DNA of 64,000 nucleotides from Lichtheimia corymbifera B2541 (lineage: Eukaryota > Mucoromycota > Mucoromycetes > Mucorales > Lichtheimiaceae). The first letter of the stretch is position 1. The number at the start of each line of letters is the position of its first letter. Positions 44,835-55,624 of the stretch are shown one piece after another. The stretch lies in assembly GCA_000697475.1 (NCBI GenBank), contig JNEU01000835.1:62001-126000 (forward strand). The letters run 5' to 3'. The translations under genes and the position numbers were made by a program. Under the pieces are notes generated by a model. That model saw only the letters and a program-made list of their open reading frames with translations. It did not search any database and was not told where the DNA came from.

Positions 44835-45505
44835 ATGAGGTCGGCTTCTATTAGGGAAGAATTGGAAGCAATTACAAGTTCTTATGATTATGGTATGCTA
44901 GACGACTCTTGCATAATGCCACAGTGCTTGTCAACGTGCTAATGTCATTTAAGGCATTGTCCCGGGATCCGCCACAGCCTTCCATCTTGACGAAGCCATG
45001 GGGTTTGGTCGAGTGGATCTTACGTTGCTGGAAGGTGTCATGGTGATTATTGAAGTGAACCAACAAGGATATAAGGTGATTAGATGGCGTATTGTATTGG
45101 ATCAATGATGATGCTCATTGTTGTTTGCTGGCATAGGTGGTCTCACAATCAGCCCTCTTTTGTGGACCGGCAGCTGAACAAGCGACCAAAACAATCGAAG
45201 GATACATGGATCACCCCTTTGAGACCGTGGAAAACCTATTGATGTCCATATCACCCTTGTTTGCTGAAAGGTTCCGACAAGTGCTATGTCAAAAACTGGA
45301 CAATATCAACAATCAATCCGCTCCATCATCCACTCCAGCACAAACGGAAGACCTAACAGCATCAACAACCTTCCATAATTTCGATCCCGTGCTACCACCA
45401 TCATCATCACCAGCACAACCACCACCACCACCACAACAACAACAACAAGAGCTATACCCCACATCACATTCGTTTCTGCATCAACCTCCAACCATGTTTG
45501 AATAA
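44835..45505 (+). CDS. GSKIP-domain protein
   Basis: Three exons (44835-44892, 44954-45075, 45137-45505), both joins consistent in phase, give 182 residues. The domain occupies residues ~5-110: a helix with REELEAITSSYDYG, then FGRVDLTLLEGVMVIIEVNQQGYKVVSQ, and HPFETVENLLMSISPLFAERFRQVLCQKL. The last block matches the human GSKIP segment ETxxSLLDxLSPxYREAFGNALxQRLE, which binds GSK3beta. Family knowledge: GSKIP anchors PKA and GSK3beta in animals, while in other eukaryotes the domain also occurs in Clu-type proteins. The tail is rich in Pro, Gln, Ser and Thr and has no other domain. It lies next to the transporter fragment but shows no functional link to it. Confidence 0.68.
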
Positions 45506-45591
45506 TATCACTTTTTGCACACACACACACACACACCATATTCCTCCTCCTATGTCCATTCATTGCTGTACAACAACAAGTAGGCAACCTA

Positions 45592-46012
45592 TTGTTCAAT
45601 AAATATCATCCACCGTCCTTTTCTTGTATACAAACAGCAGCATTTTATTACATTGATTAACCCTAGTAGCTCTATTTCTATACTTTGCAATTCTTGTCCA
45701 GATACTAACAATTGCCATGGCAACGGAAATGAAAATAAGGATGTAGTCAAGGATCTTTTGCCAGCGCAGTGTAGAGCTTTGGTATAATTTGCGATGGCAC
45801 ATGGGTGAGAATATAGCAGTGACCACAAATGCCAAAAAAAAGGCGTCTAATAAGCCCATAGCATTGTCAAAGCCATGTACCAAATAGGCCGTCAGCAGCA
45901 CAATCGTCGTGCACTGAGTATCAGCATGCGTATTCCAAGTAACACCCGACCGTATCTTGGATTTTCCTTGTACCACATGTCGATCTTTGGATGCCGTAAT
46001 AAAGCGAGTTGC
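45592..46012 (-). pseudogene. Decayed copy of the last exon of the Avt1-like transporter
   Basis: About 420 bp that align along their length with 50180-50620, the 3' part of the intact transporter gene. Both copies share the trailer string TTGTTCAATAAATATCA and the coding blocks CHRKLYQSST, RWQKILDYILIFISVAMAI and FDNxMGLLxAFF. The copy has changed residues, a small insertion and an extended, unrelated C-terminus. Its upstream end breaks off at a shared AATAAAGCGAG, where repeat module P material begins. No start codon or upstream exon accompanies it, so it cannot make a full transporter. It is the left boundary of the 4-kb repeat block C. Confidence 0.8.
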
Positions 46013-46179
46013 CATGTCACGATATCAAGTAGGACAGATTGAGATATGGTCTCTTGCCGGATGCAAGCATCGTGTTCCCTGATACTGAAAACTCCTCATT
46101 GTCTTGGTTGTAAGGTGCATCTTCCACCCACCGACGCTGATGAAAGATCAGCGGTCTATTGTATCCGGCCGGCATGAAA

Positions 46180-46560
46180 TTCACTGTGCCTCGTCACAAT
46201 CAACCACTCACGTCTCTTCCATATTCCAACCCCTCCCCATTGGCAACTGTTGGTGCATTCAACTACAAGTACCTCTTACGAATGATTGTCCTGCTTCGAC
46301 CCATCATGTCCATCCTGCAGTTCTCTTGATCCAATTGTCTTCGACTGATTGGCAAACCCATGGTAACGCTAGTCTTTCTTGACACTATACGCTGTTTTGC
46401 ACGCTCCTCTGCCACAGCCAACCATAACGGCATTCACTCCATCAGTTGCTATTAGCGAGGCCTTTACTCCTTTGTCTCAAGTTACTTGCAGCAGCCATTT
46501 TCTATGTGAACAGCAGATAGTCATTATATAGAAGCAACTTTATTTACGTGTAGCAACGTG
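46180..46560 (+). repeat. Repeat module P, copy C1
   Basis: Matches module P copies at 18090, 36490 and 49200 by ordered strings: TTGGCAACTGTTGGTGCATT near the start, GACCCATCATGTCCATCCTG, CATCAGTTGCTATTAGCG and CTTTATTTACGTGTAGCAAC. The preceding 150 bp (46030-46180) join it to the transporter fragment. Confidence 0.7.
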
Positions 46561-47290
46561 TTTCAATACATACGAATCCTTATGGATGTCTCTATACCAA
46601 TCATCAAGTACTATTGCGCAATACACACATTCTCCACGTCGTTGAGTAGCGAGAGACAATGACTAAGCAAGTGATTGACCAACAGCCGGACGGAAAAGGA
46701 AGGGATGACAGGAGTTCTTTGTGTCAACATATGGTTGCAATGGTTATGGATCGATGGACGCAATCAAGCACAGTGGCGGGTGATCCTGAAATGTCGATTT
46801 GATTACTTTATACGTCGTCAACAAGGAAGGGTGGATTGGATGGCGTAAATAAGAGGGCTTATATCTTTGACGAAAGGCGGTTTTCCACCATGGATCATAT
46901 TGGGTTTTGGAGTCAAGACACGCACAGCAGCTAGTTTTCAATCCTGGAGGAAGATGTTTACGACGGTAGCAACCAAGGATTCAATGACGCAACGATAATG
47001 ATACCCACCGATTCTATGTGATCCGCTTGGCTAGTTTCTGGAATGAAAGGCAGGATAGATATTTGAAGGTCGGGAAAGCATATTGGATAGTCTACATCAT
47101 TGTATCGAGCTGCTTTTGTTGTTTTTATCACATTACATTCATTAAAGTTTCCTTGTTGATATATTGATAGACGATAGGCAGCAGGATTGTACACATGTAT
47201 GAATAGACGCTTCCATTTTAAAAGATAATAAATCCCTAGCAAAAGTACCCAACAATAATGCTTGTAGCAATAGCTTGATTCATTGTAAGC
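46560..47290 (+). repeat. Repeat module Q, copy C1
   Basis: Long match to 18540-19108, including CAATCATCAAGTACTATTGC and GGAAAAGGAAGGGATGACAG. The C copy contains about 150 bp more in its last third than the A copy. Confidence 0.7.
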
Positions 47291-47664
47291 TTAAGTGATT
47301 GCGTTTAAGAAAGAGTGATCTCTAATACACTATGGCACGAGTACATCTATATGCTGACGCATGTCAAGATCCAGCATGCGCTATTTTGTATGTATGACCT
47401 TATATGGGAAACGATCTCTTGAGAATAGCAATACCATCTCTCCTGCCATTCTTTCACATAAATGCTATCAGATGCACTGATTATTTTGGCTTGTAAACCA
47501 TGCCATTGGTTCCATACGATCTATCACATGCGGACCCTACTATAGGGACAGGAACCATTATGCAATCCCCACCAATAAGATTGACTCTTCAATCCCCGCC
47601 CTCTCGGCTTAATTGTACAAACAAGCACTTTCTGCATCTTTGGTTCTAGTAAAAGTGAGGCGAT

Positions 47665-48112
47665 TGACAATGAACAAAGACCACCTTTCATATAGCATCA
47701 CGCTTACGGCATATGTAAAAACATAAAGATAGCTGTATCTCTAAACTTTACAATGAAACGTGGGGTCTTCAATCGAACAAAGTTGCTCGTCGGGGTGGAG
47801 CGCACCTTGGGTGCAAGTTTCACAATCGTCGTGGCCAATCTCACATTCACCCAATGTCACCACCAGCCAAAGTTGAACAGGTCGACCTCTTGAATTTTTT
47901 TTCGACGAGGCTGGTGGTGACATTGGGTGAATCTGAGATCGGCGAGTTAGATCGTGAAACTTGCACCCAAGGTGCGCTTCACCACGCCGAGCAATATTGT
48001 TCGATTGAAGACCCCACGTTTCATTGTAAAGTTTAGAGATACAGGCACATTTATGTTTTACATATGCTTCAAGCGTGATGCTATATGGTAAGTGGTGTTT
48101 GTTCATTGTGAA
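47665..48112. repeat. Foldback element 1 (large inverted repeat)
   Basis: Two arms of about 220 bp meet near 47890-47905. The left arm begins TGACAATGAACAAAGACCAC and includes CTAAACTTTACAATGAAACG; the right arm carries the reverse complement, CGTTTCATTGTAAAGTTTAG, and ends near TTTGTTCATTGTGAAG. The arms are nearly identical, with a few substitutions. The centre contains a short T-rich spacer. This has the look of a foldback or MITE-like element. Confidence 0.75.
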
Positions 48113-48181
48113 GCACCTTGACCCTAATAGAGCGGAAGGTGCGCAGGGGCGTGCTTGTGCAACACAGCGCATTTGCATGAT

Positions 48182-48466
48182 ACTTCACAATGAACAAACA
48201 TCACTTGTCATATAACATCATGCTTTTCAGCAATATGTAAAAATGAGAAAGTGCATTTATCTCAAAACTTTACAATGAAACGTAGGCTCTTTCATAAAAC
48301 AATATTGCTCGTCGTGGTTGAGCGCACCATGTCAGTCGTGTTTCACCATCAAGGTTACCAATCCTAGATGCAGGCACATTTATGCTTTTACATATGCTGT
48401 AACCATGATGCTATATGACAAGTGGTCTTTGTTCATTGTGAAGGATCATGCAAATGAACTGTGTTA
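48182..48466. repeat. Foldback element 2 (shorter copy)
   Basis: A second, shorter inverted repeat related to element 1. The left end CTTCACAATGAACAAACATC and the right end TCTTTGTTCATTGTGAAG bracket a diverged core with TTACAATGAAACGTAGG. A third left-type end stands at 48517 without its right partner. Confidence 0.65.
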
Positions 48467-48514
48467 CACAAGCACGTCCATGCGCATCTTCGGCTCTATC
48501 GGGTTCAAGCTACT

Positions 48515-49200
48515 TGACAATGAACAAAGACCACTTGTCATATAGCATCACGCTTATAGCATAGGCAAAACATGAAGGCGCCTGTTTCTCCAAATCTCCA
48601 TAGTGATGTGTAGAGGCTTTGTGAGAACGATATTGATCAGCATGACCGAGAGCACCTCCTGATTAAGTTTCGACGTCCCCACCAGCAATATCGGCGCGCA
48701 CGGCCGTACATCCTATTTATCTTTTCATCTCTTCGTCGTCTCTCCTACATACAGGATTTTCATAATGAACTCTGGGGACTTTATGAGAACGAAATTGCTC
48801 GGCGTGGTTGAAAGGATGTTGTGTGAAAGTTTCAGGTTCGAGCTGGGCAATCTCGGGGAACAGGAGCGCCGACCCTACTTTTCTCTTACATTTGGGCTCG
48901 CCCGCATTCAAAATGTTCATAATGAAGCATGCGGTTTTTAAATGAATGGAGTTGATCAGCATGTGCGAGAGTACCTTCTGACCAAGTTTCAAGTTCGAGA
49001 TGGGGGATCCCAAGAAACTACATACTAATTGACTTTTTCATTAATCCGGCGCTTTCCCAATTTCCATCCGTCATAGTCAACCCCACATTATGCTCTCTAT
49101 TTCGAAATTTTCAAATGGAGTGTGGGTTCTTTATTAAGACAAAGTTGATCAGCATGACCAAGAGCATATTGTGTGAAAGTTTGAGGTTAAAAGTGAGCAA
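48515..49200 (+). repeat. Repeat block C: left foldback end plus array of ~165-200-bp units
   Basis: Starts with a single foldback end (TTGACAATGAACAAAGACC). It continues with four diverged array units marked by TTGATCAG or TTGCTCGG near 48632, 48793, 48948 and 49142. These match the arrays of blocks A and B. The frame at 48717-49013 is broken relative to the other copies and not called. Confidence 0.7.
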
Positions 49201-49800
49201 TCTCAAGATCATGGATGAATTTACAGTGTGCATGGATATGCCTGACAGCTCAACCTACTTAAATTTCCAGCCCTTCTACTCCCCGTTTCTTCCCTGTTCC
49301 TCCCATTCTCAACTGTTGCCGCATTCAACTACAACTACCACCTGCGAACGATTGTATTTCTTTAACCCATCATGTCAACCCCACAGCTGTCTTAATCCGA
49401 ATGTCTTTGACGGAATGAGAAGTCCACGGCGTGTACACCCCACTACACCACCCGCATTCTTTACACTGCACCTTCTCTTGTACACTCTTCTGCCTCCGCA
49501 TTCTTGACACTGCACCTTCTCTTGTACACTCTTCCGCCTCCACCAATCACAACAGCATTCGTCCTGCAGGCACCATTAGCAAGGCCTTTACTCCGTTGTC
49601 TCAAACATCGTTTACTCGCAGCAACTTGTCTTGCAGCCTGTTTTATTAGCCATTACATACAAGCAGCTTTATTTACATGTAACAACTTGTTTCAATACAT
49701 ACAGCTTGTAATGGATATGAATATGGATATCGGATTTGACATGGGATGGGTGGGAGTGGATATATACAACGCGTGGACAAAGACTGCATGGGAGCAACAA
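49200..49800 (+). repeat. Repeat modules P and Q', copy C2
   Basis: P runs to about 49690, with CATTCTCAACTGTTGCCGCA and GTCTTGCAGCCTGTTTTATT. A local 62-bp tandem duplication is visible at 49460-49540 (CATTCTTGACACTGCACCTT given twice). Q' follows with GGATATGAATATGGATATCG and GTGGATATATACAACGCGTG as in block B. Confidence 0.7.
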
Positions 49801-50180
49801 GTTGCATTGTGCGTGTAACATATGTATCGTCTGGTGCGTAGAGAACTGCAAGGGTTTGTGAACGTCCACCACCTTTTCCCCCTTATACTTCTTCACCTAA
49901 TTGCAGTTCCTACACTATTCATCATTCCCTCCTTGAGAGGTCCTCACTGTGAGTTTAACCTTCCGCAAAAACATTCGGCACATATAAGCTGTCAGCATTC
50001 GAGTGCATGCTACAGTATCGTTAAGACAAAGCATTCCGATTTGCATGTATCGTGTCCTTCTTAGAATAAAGCACTCAGTTCTGCATACCATGCTTTGATC
50101 AAACCCTGATGGCACAAAATGTCAATGTCAGGTGAATTCTTTGATCCGCAAGTTTACAATCGCAACAAGTGAGACTTTTT
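49801..50180. other. Intergenic between repeat block C and transporter
   Basis: About 380 bp without a gene or recognised repeat. The transporter trailer, duplicated at 45592, begins near 50180. Confidence 0.4.
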
Positions 50181-50296
50181 TGTTCAATAAATATCACCCA
50201 TCGTCCTTTTCTTGTATACTAACAACAACATTTATTACGTTACTTCATCCTCCACCCTTCTTATTTTTCTCTATTTGTATTATTTATACAGGGTTA

Positions 50297-52554
50297 TTAC
50301 TTTGTAATGCTTGCCCAGGTACCGGCAATTGCCATGGCAACGGAAATGAAAATAAGGATATAGTCAAGGATCTTTTGCCAGCGCGGTGTAGAGCTTTGGT
50401 ATAATTTGCGATGGCACATGAGTGGGAATATAGCAGAGATCGCAAATGCAAAAAAGGCGCCTAATAAACCCATAACATTGTCAAAGCCAGGTACCAAGTA
50501 GGCCATCAGCACAATCGTCGCACTGAGTATCAGCGTGCCTATTCCAAGTAACACACGGCCATATCTCGGATTTTCCTTGTACCACACGTCGATCTTTGGA
50601 TGCCGTAATAAAGCGAGCTTGATTGTTGTATCTACCGGGTTTAACGACAATCCGTATTTGGAGACAGGGTTCAGTGCAAGCAACCATAGTACGGTCAAAT
50701 TCACTAGGCGATTATATTCGGGTATAGAAACGATGTTTTTCGTGATCTAACAAGAAAGTTAATGTACCTACCTCCTCCTACTAGTAAGAGTGCGATCTCT
50801 TGCTTACCTCTTCCAAAGTATCCACGCCAAACATACGATAGCCACATGCAGCCACAAAGAAATAGACAATGGCTGTTGCTACATAGCACCAATCGACAAC
50901 GGACTTGTATTCCTTGGGATTCTCCATGTCGCGATAAATCGTTGGAAAGACCGAGTGTCCCGCAAATCCAGCCATTATGAGACCGAAGCTGAGTGGCATG
51001 ACCCGCCAGTTGGATGGGAAGATCTCCGTTTCCTAAATGCGGTGAAACACACAATAAGAATTAGTCTACTCCTGCGACATATAACCACGTTTATAAATTC
51101 GCACACCCACGTACTTACCGCTGACTCGATCAGACTACCTGGTGCATCAGGTTTTGTGAAACCATCAAACAACAAGAGGAAAAGAATGCTGACAGCAATA
51201 AGGACACCCAATAAACTGGCGTAGGATAAATGGCGTACAGGTACGAATAACATGGGCGTCAAGACCAAGAATGAAATCACGCTGACAATGATATTTGGAA
51301 GCGAGGGGAATAAAGAAGAAATAGTATCACTAAGGAAGATCACCAGTGCAATACTAGATATATACATATATCCTTAATTTAGTCACGACGTCTCTCTCTC
51401 TCTCTCTCTCTCGTTTCCTTGCTCTCTTTACGTACCATACTGCAACCAATTCAGTGACAAAGATGGCCGAAACAGACATTCTACCACGCGTACCAAATGC
51501 TGCGTATCCGACATCACCATAGGTTTGAGCACCAGGATTACCATCCAAACATTTGGCAAGGATCTTGGCAGTGTAGTTGGTCACAACGAAACAAAAAATA
51601 AACACCAATGTACCGATGACCCATCCTGCTAGCTATACAAGAATAGCATATGAATACCCATCGATCTCGGTGCCACACACACATACACCATACCTTGAAT
51701 CCAAGAGGTAATGCAAGAATACCAACACCCATTAAGATATTGGTTGAATTGAATACGGCTTGCCAAAAAGATGATTTTGCCACAGGTTGATGGTGATCAG
51801 CAATGGTGGTGGAATCCATATCCTTGCTGGTGTTGGTATAAGTAGGTTCGATAAAGCTGTAAGTACTGTCATGGAACGAGAGTAGCGATGAACGATCATC
51901 ACCACCTGATGCTGGTGTAGGTCCCAAGTGAGTTGAGTACGAAGGTCGTCGATGATCATCTGGAAATGCATACCTATACAGTATGTCAGTCACCATCCAT
52001 CCATCTTTTGGTATCTTTCCTGTTTTCCCCCGTCCAATCAGCATACAGGTATAGCTTGTTCCCCTGATATGGTTACATTGGAATATCCTTCTTATCGTCT
52101 CACATGCCACACACGACCCCACATAACAATAAAACATCACTTACAAATGCTGGTTTGAAAGAAGAGAGCTTTGATCTCCTTGGTAATAATTCGCTTGCTC
52201 CTCATCTGGTAATGCCTGGGAGATTGGGATGATACATACTCAGCATTGAAATGTCATTGGATGATAGGAGAATGATGCACTTACCAGCTTATCAGCAGCG
52301 GGGGAAGGTTGAGCTGAAGAAGGTATCGGCAAGTTTTCCGTCATATAAGCCAAAGATGTACGTGTGTACGAGCCTACAAGGCCTTCGATATGTTCACTGA
52401 AAGATCGAGAAGTAGGCACCACTCGAGGTGAGCTTGAAGAAGCCACCTGGTCAGGATCGTCTGTCGTAGTTGCACCGTAATGTTGGCCGGCATCGTCACC
52501 ATTCAATAGTGATCGTGCATTGTCTTCAGAGCGCTTATGGCCTGGAATGTCCAT
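50297..52554 (-). CDS. Avt1-like vacuolar amino acid transporter (AAAP family)
   Basis: Seven exons from ATG at 52554 (MDIPGHKRSEDNARSLLNGD) to the stop at 50297, about 560 residues. A ~190-residue Ser/Asp-rich N-terminal tail precedes the first helix block SFWQAVFNSTNILMGVGILA, the conserved AAAP opening. Later blocks: TAKILAKCLDGNPGAQTYGD, SSLFPSLPNIIVSVISFLV, FGLIMAGFAGHSVFPTIYRD (the GHSVFP signature), YFFVAACGYRMFG and the last exon with NPVSKYGLSLNPV and the final three helices. This arrangement matches Avt1-type H+/amino acid antiporters that load neutral and basic amino acids into the vacuole. The V-ATPase whose subunit H is encoded at 22.7-24.7 kb would supply its driving force. The last exon is partly duplicated at 45.6-46.0 kb. 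Confidence 0.85.
51391..51412. repeat. (TC)n microsatellite in an intron
   Basis: Eleven uninterrupted TC units inside the fourth intron of the Avt1-like gene. Confidence 0.9.
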
Positions 52555-53680
52555 TCGAAAGCACAGAGAAAGCGAGAGCGTGTGTGAGAGAAAGAAAGAA
52601 AGAGAATCAAAGAGCGGGGAAGGCTACTGTAAAGAAGAAAAAAGAAGAAACAAGGGGGGAGGAGGAGTGAGACGGGATCAAAGACAACTGGTGATGAATG
52701 AAGAGCTGTTGTTGCATCTATGGCGGAGAGGATCCATGAATGATCCTTTGTTTCTACCCTGCGTGTAACAATAATCTAAGCTTTGCCGGAGCTGTAAACC
52801 TTGTATCCACAGTAACCATTCGACATGACAATATACTTTTGTTCCCACTGAGCGTAGTGATCCAATGGGATCATCACCCCTATCCCTTATATCTCTGATG
52901 TTGTCCTGTGCTCCCGATTATCGTGAGAAATTTCTTGCCAATTCTATCCTCTTGGTGTTCGCTTGACTTTTTGTCTCGATTCACTCGTTACACGTTGGAC
53001 CCTTCTTTCTCACGTGTGTATAATAAACATACAATGTTTTCTTGAAACAATGGGTCTGTGAATATGAAACAAGGTTGATTCAGCAATTATGATGAACATT
53101 CATTCTATGACATAAAGGTGCCACAACAATAACATTGCAGAATGCCCATTATTATGATGATTCCTATGTTGAGAACAATGGTTGGAGAAAAAGAATACAT
53201 GCAATGTAACACATACATGAGCCCACAACATATTTATGGTCCTCCTACTCCTCCCCACCCACCATCAGGCGCTTATTATGTATGTATGCCCGACAACCCA
53301 GCCGATTCCAACATTATGCATTTCTCACACGCACACAAGACCACATGGGGCTGCTGACAAGTTCTCGATCCTTCTGTCATGCTGCGTCCTACTACTACTT
53401 GATGCTACCATAGTGTCGTTTACCTAGCTGTCAATGCATCTTTGACATTACAACCTCCTTAGTATAAACATCATTTGTTTTATTCCGGCAAGGCATTTTT
53501 TAAACATGTCAAATATAAAGAAAGCCTTTGAGCAATTTTGTTGTGTGTGTATATATATGTATAAAGAAGAATGATATATAGGTAAAGATGGAGGATGTTA
53601 CTATAGAAAAAGGCATGAAGGATAACATGTGGTGATAAAAAAAGAGGTATTAACAGAACGACAACGTGGCGATTTTTCCC
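52555..53680. promoter_or_regulatory. Upstream region of Avt1-like gene
   Basis: About 1.1 kb. The first 130 bp on the + strand are strongly GA-rich, so the transporter leader is CT-rich. The rest contains no supported gene; its right end is the 3' trailer of the NOL4-like gene. Confidence 0.4.
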
Positions 53681-55157
53681 TTATTCATATGATTGCAATA
53701 GCACATTAGTAGTTGTATCATCGTGATGTGTGGTTGTAGTCATGAAATGATTTGGTGTAGTGGTGGAGTGATGAATGGGTAAATTGAAAGGTAAAGTTGA
53801 TCTGGTGGATGTGTGTTGTTGTTGCTCTTCTTGATGATGTGCAAGGATTCCTGCAGTGCTAGTGGATGGCAGTGTAGTATTATCGTCATCATTACCGCCT
53901 GCTCCTAGGAAACTTGCTTGTTGATTATTATCACATGCGGGTGCAATGCCAAGTACATTTGGATAGTAATACGAATAGCCCATGTAGGCTGCTGTTGGGT
54001 GCTGATAAAGGAATGCAGCAGCAGCAGCAGCATCTGCTGTCGACGTTGGCGTATTATGATTATTGTTATTTGTATCAGCCATCATGGAAGCAGGCGTAGT
54101 AACTGTTTGGTGGTGTGTAGAATGTGTCGATCGTGCTGCATCATTTAAGAGTTGATGAAATGGATTATGTTGTTGCTGTTGGAATGTCCCCTTGGATTCA
54201 GGTTCGTAGTGACCATAGTTATGTAGAAATTCTTCCTCTTCACGATCATACATGTATCCACCAATGTGGGATCCACGCCTTGGTGGTGATGGTACATAAT
54301 GGTGAGGTGACGTATCATAGCCATTTTCAGTGGAAGGTGGACCTGAAGAGGCTATATCGCTATCTTCTTGGATCGATGGTGTGCACAACATGGGTGGTGG
54401 ATCAAAGTTGCATTGATGTTGTTGTCGCGTGGTTGAATTGTTCACGGTGGCTGTTGCTGCCGCTGCTGCCGCTGCCGCTGCCGCTGCAGCAGCGGCTGCA
54501 TTGCTATTGTATCGAAGACTGCTCTTATACATCCCAGGGCTTTGGCCACCATTTCGACGAGTGATACAGAATGGGCAATGCCGTACAAATCTTGCTACTA
54601 ATTCTTTGGGTATCCATGAATACTTTCGCCTCACCTATATAATAATGAGTAATCCACATGATGATATCACGATTTGTGCTTTAACGTACCAATGCTGATG
54701 TCTTGTCTCGTCCACCATGATGTGCTTCTCGATGTGCCTTGACAAGAATAGAATAAATTTGTTCGCGCATAGCAACAGGTTTGCTATCATGGCATACAAG
54801 ATCCACTGTTCCAGGCTGCAATTGGAACATCTTTTTCACCCAGAACCGAAATTGGGCAGTGGAAATGGCGGTGTTCCTTGGATCCTTGAGCACTTGTTGT
54901 ATCATCTGGTATCGTTTTTGATCCACCAATGCTTTGTCTCGTTTCTTTGGGCTCAAATTGTTAAGGTAGTCTTCAACAATGTCACTAAATAGTGATGGTG
55001 TTGGCACCTGGTTCTCGTCATCAAAAAAGTCTTCTGATGATGTTGTCGTCGTTGTCATTGGTTGTTGCTGTTGTTGTGGTAATGATGTTGGAAAGTAACG
55101 ACCATGATCGAAAACGTTGTATCCATGGGTGGAGAACTGTTGCAGTGGGGAATTCAT
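53681..55157 (-). CDS. NOL4-like protein with integrase-type (H2C2) zinc-binding region
   Basis: Two exons (55157-54690, 54634-53681) join in phase 0, giving about 473 residues. Residues ~75-115 contain KRYQMIQQVLKDPRNTAIS and FRFWVKKMFQL. Residues ~140-185 hold AHREAHHGGRDKTSALVRRKYSWIPKELVARFVRHCPFCITRR. The order FxFWVK, then HxxHGG-RxKT-Y-x-(I/L)P(K/R)E-x(2)-RF-x(2)-C-x2-C is the one found in vertebrate NOL4 and resembles the H2C2 zinc-binding domain of retroviral-type integrases. No catalytic DDE core is present, so this is a domesticated domain, probably for DNA or protein binding in the nucleus. The rest is low complexity with an Ala run of about 17, Q/H/T tracts and PSPPRRGS. The start at 55157 is the first ATG before ordered sequence. 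Confidence 0.62.
54449..54498 (-). repeat. Trinucleotide run encoding poly-Ala
   Basis: Run of GCN-type triplets inside the NOL4-like gene, coding about 17 alanines. It mixes GCTGCC and GCAGCA synonyms and is therefore probably not a recent pure expansion. Confidence 0.85.
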
Positions 55158-55588
55158 GTAGAAGAGAAGAAGGTTGCAAGCGAGTGCTTGAAATGAAAAA
55201 GGGGAATAAGATGAATGAAAGCGGGAAAGGAGAAGAGGGAAAAAGAAAGAGAGAGAGAGATGTACACAAATCAACAGTTACAAATAAAAACGAGCAAAAA
55301 GAGAAAAAGAAGATGGTATATGCGAGTATGCTGTCTTTCCAATTTGGATTGCCTGCGTCTCAATGATGTTGCGTGATTATAGGCAGAGAGCCTTATTGCT
55401 GTGAGTAGGTACTCTTGTGTGTGAGTGTGTGTGGTCAATGGCGGAAATATCAAAGGAATGGGACGAGATCGGAACTTTCCCTAGCCTTGTGCCGTATTAT
55501 TCATGCAAGAGCCCAGCACGATTGTTATTGTGTATACGCAAGAATAAAAATAGGGGCCGGAGAAAAATAAGAGAAAGAATATGTATAA

Positions 55589-55590
<2 letters not shown>

Positions 55591-55622
<32 letters not shown>
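55591..55622. repeat. (GA)n microsatellite
   Basis: About fifteen GA units in the long leader/promoter region of the NOL4-like gene. Confidence 0.9.

Positions 55623-55624
<2 letters not shown>

Noticed and set aside
45306..45599. Minus-strand frame with a long Val run
   Set aside because: Antisense shadow of the Pro/Gln/Thr-rich tail of the GSKIP-domain gene.
49115..49507. 130-codon frame in repeat block C
   Set aside because: It runs across the boundary between array unit and module P and is not open in blocks A or B.
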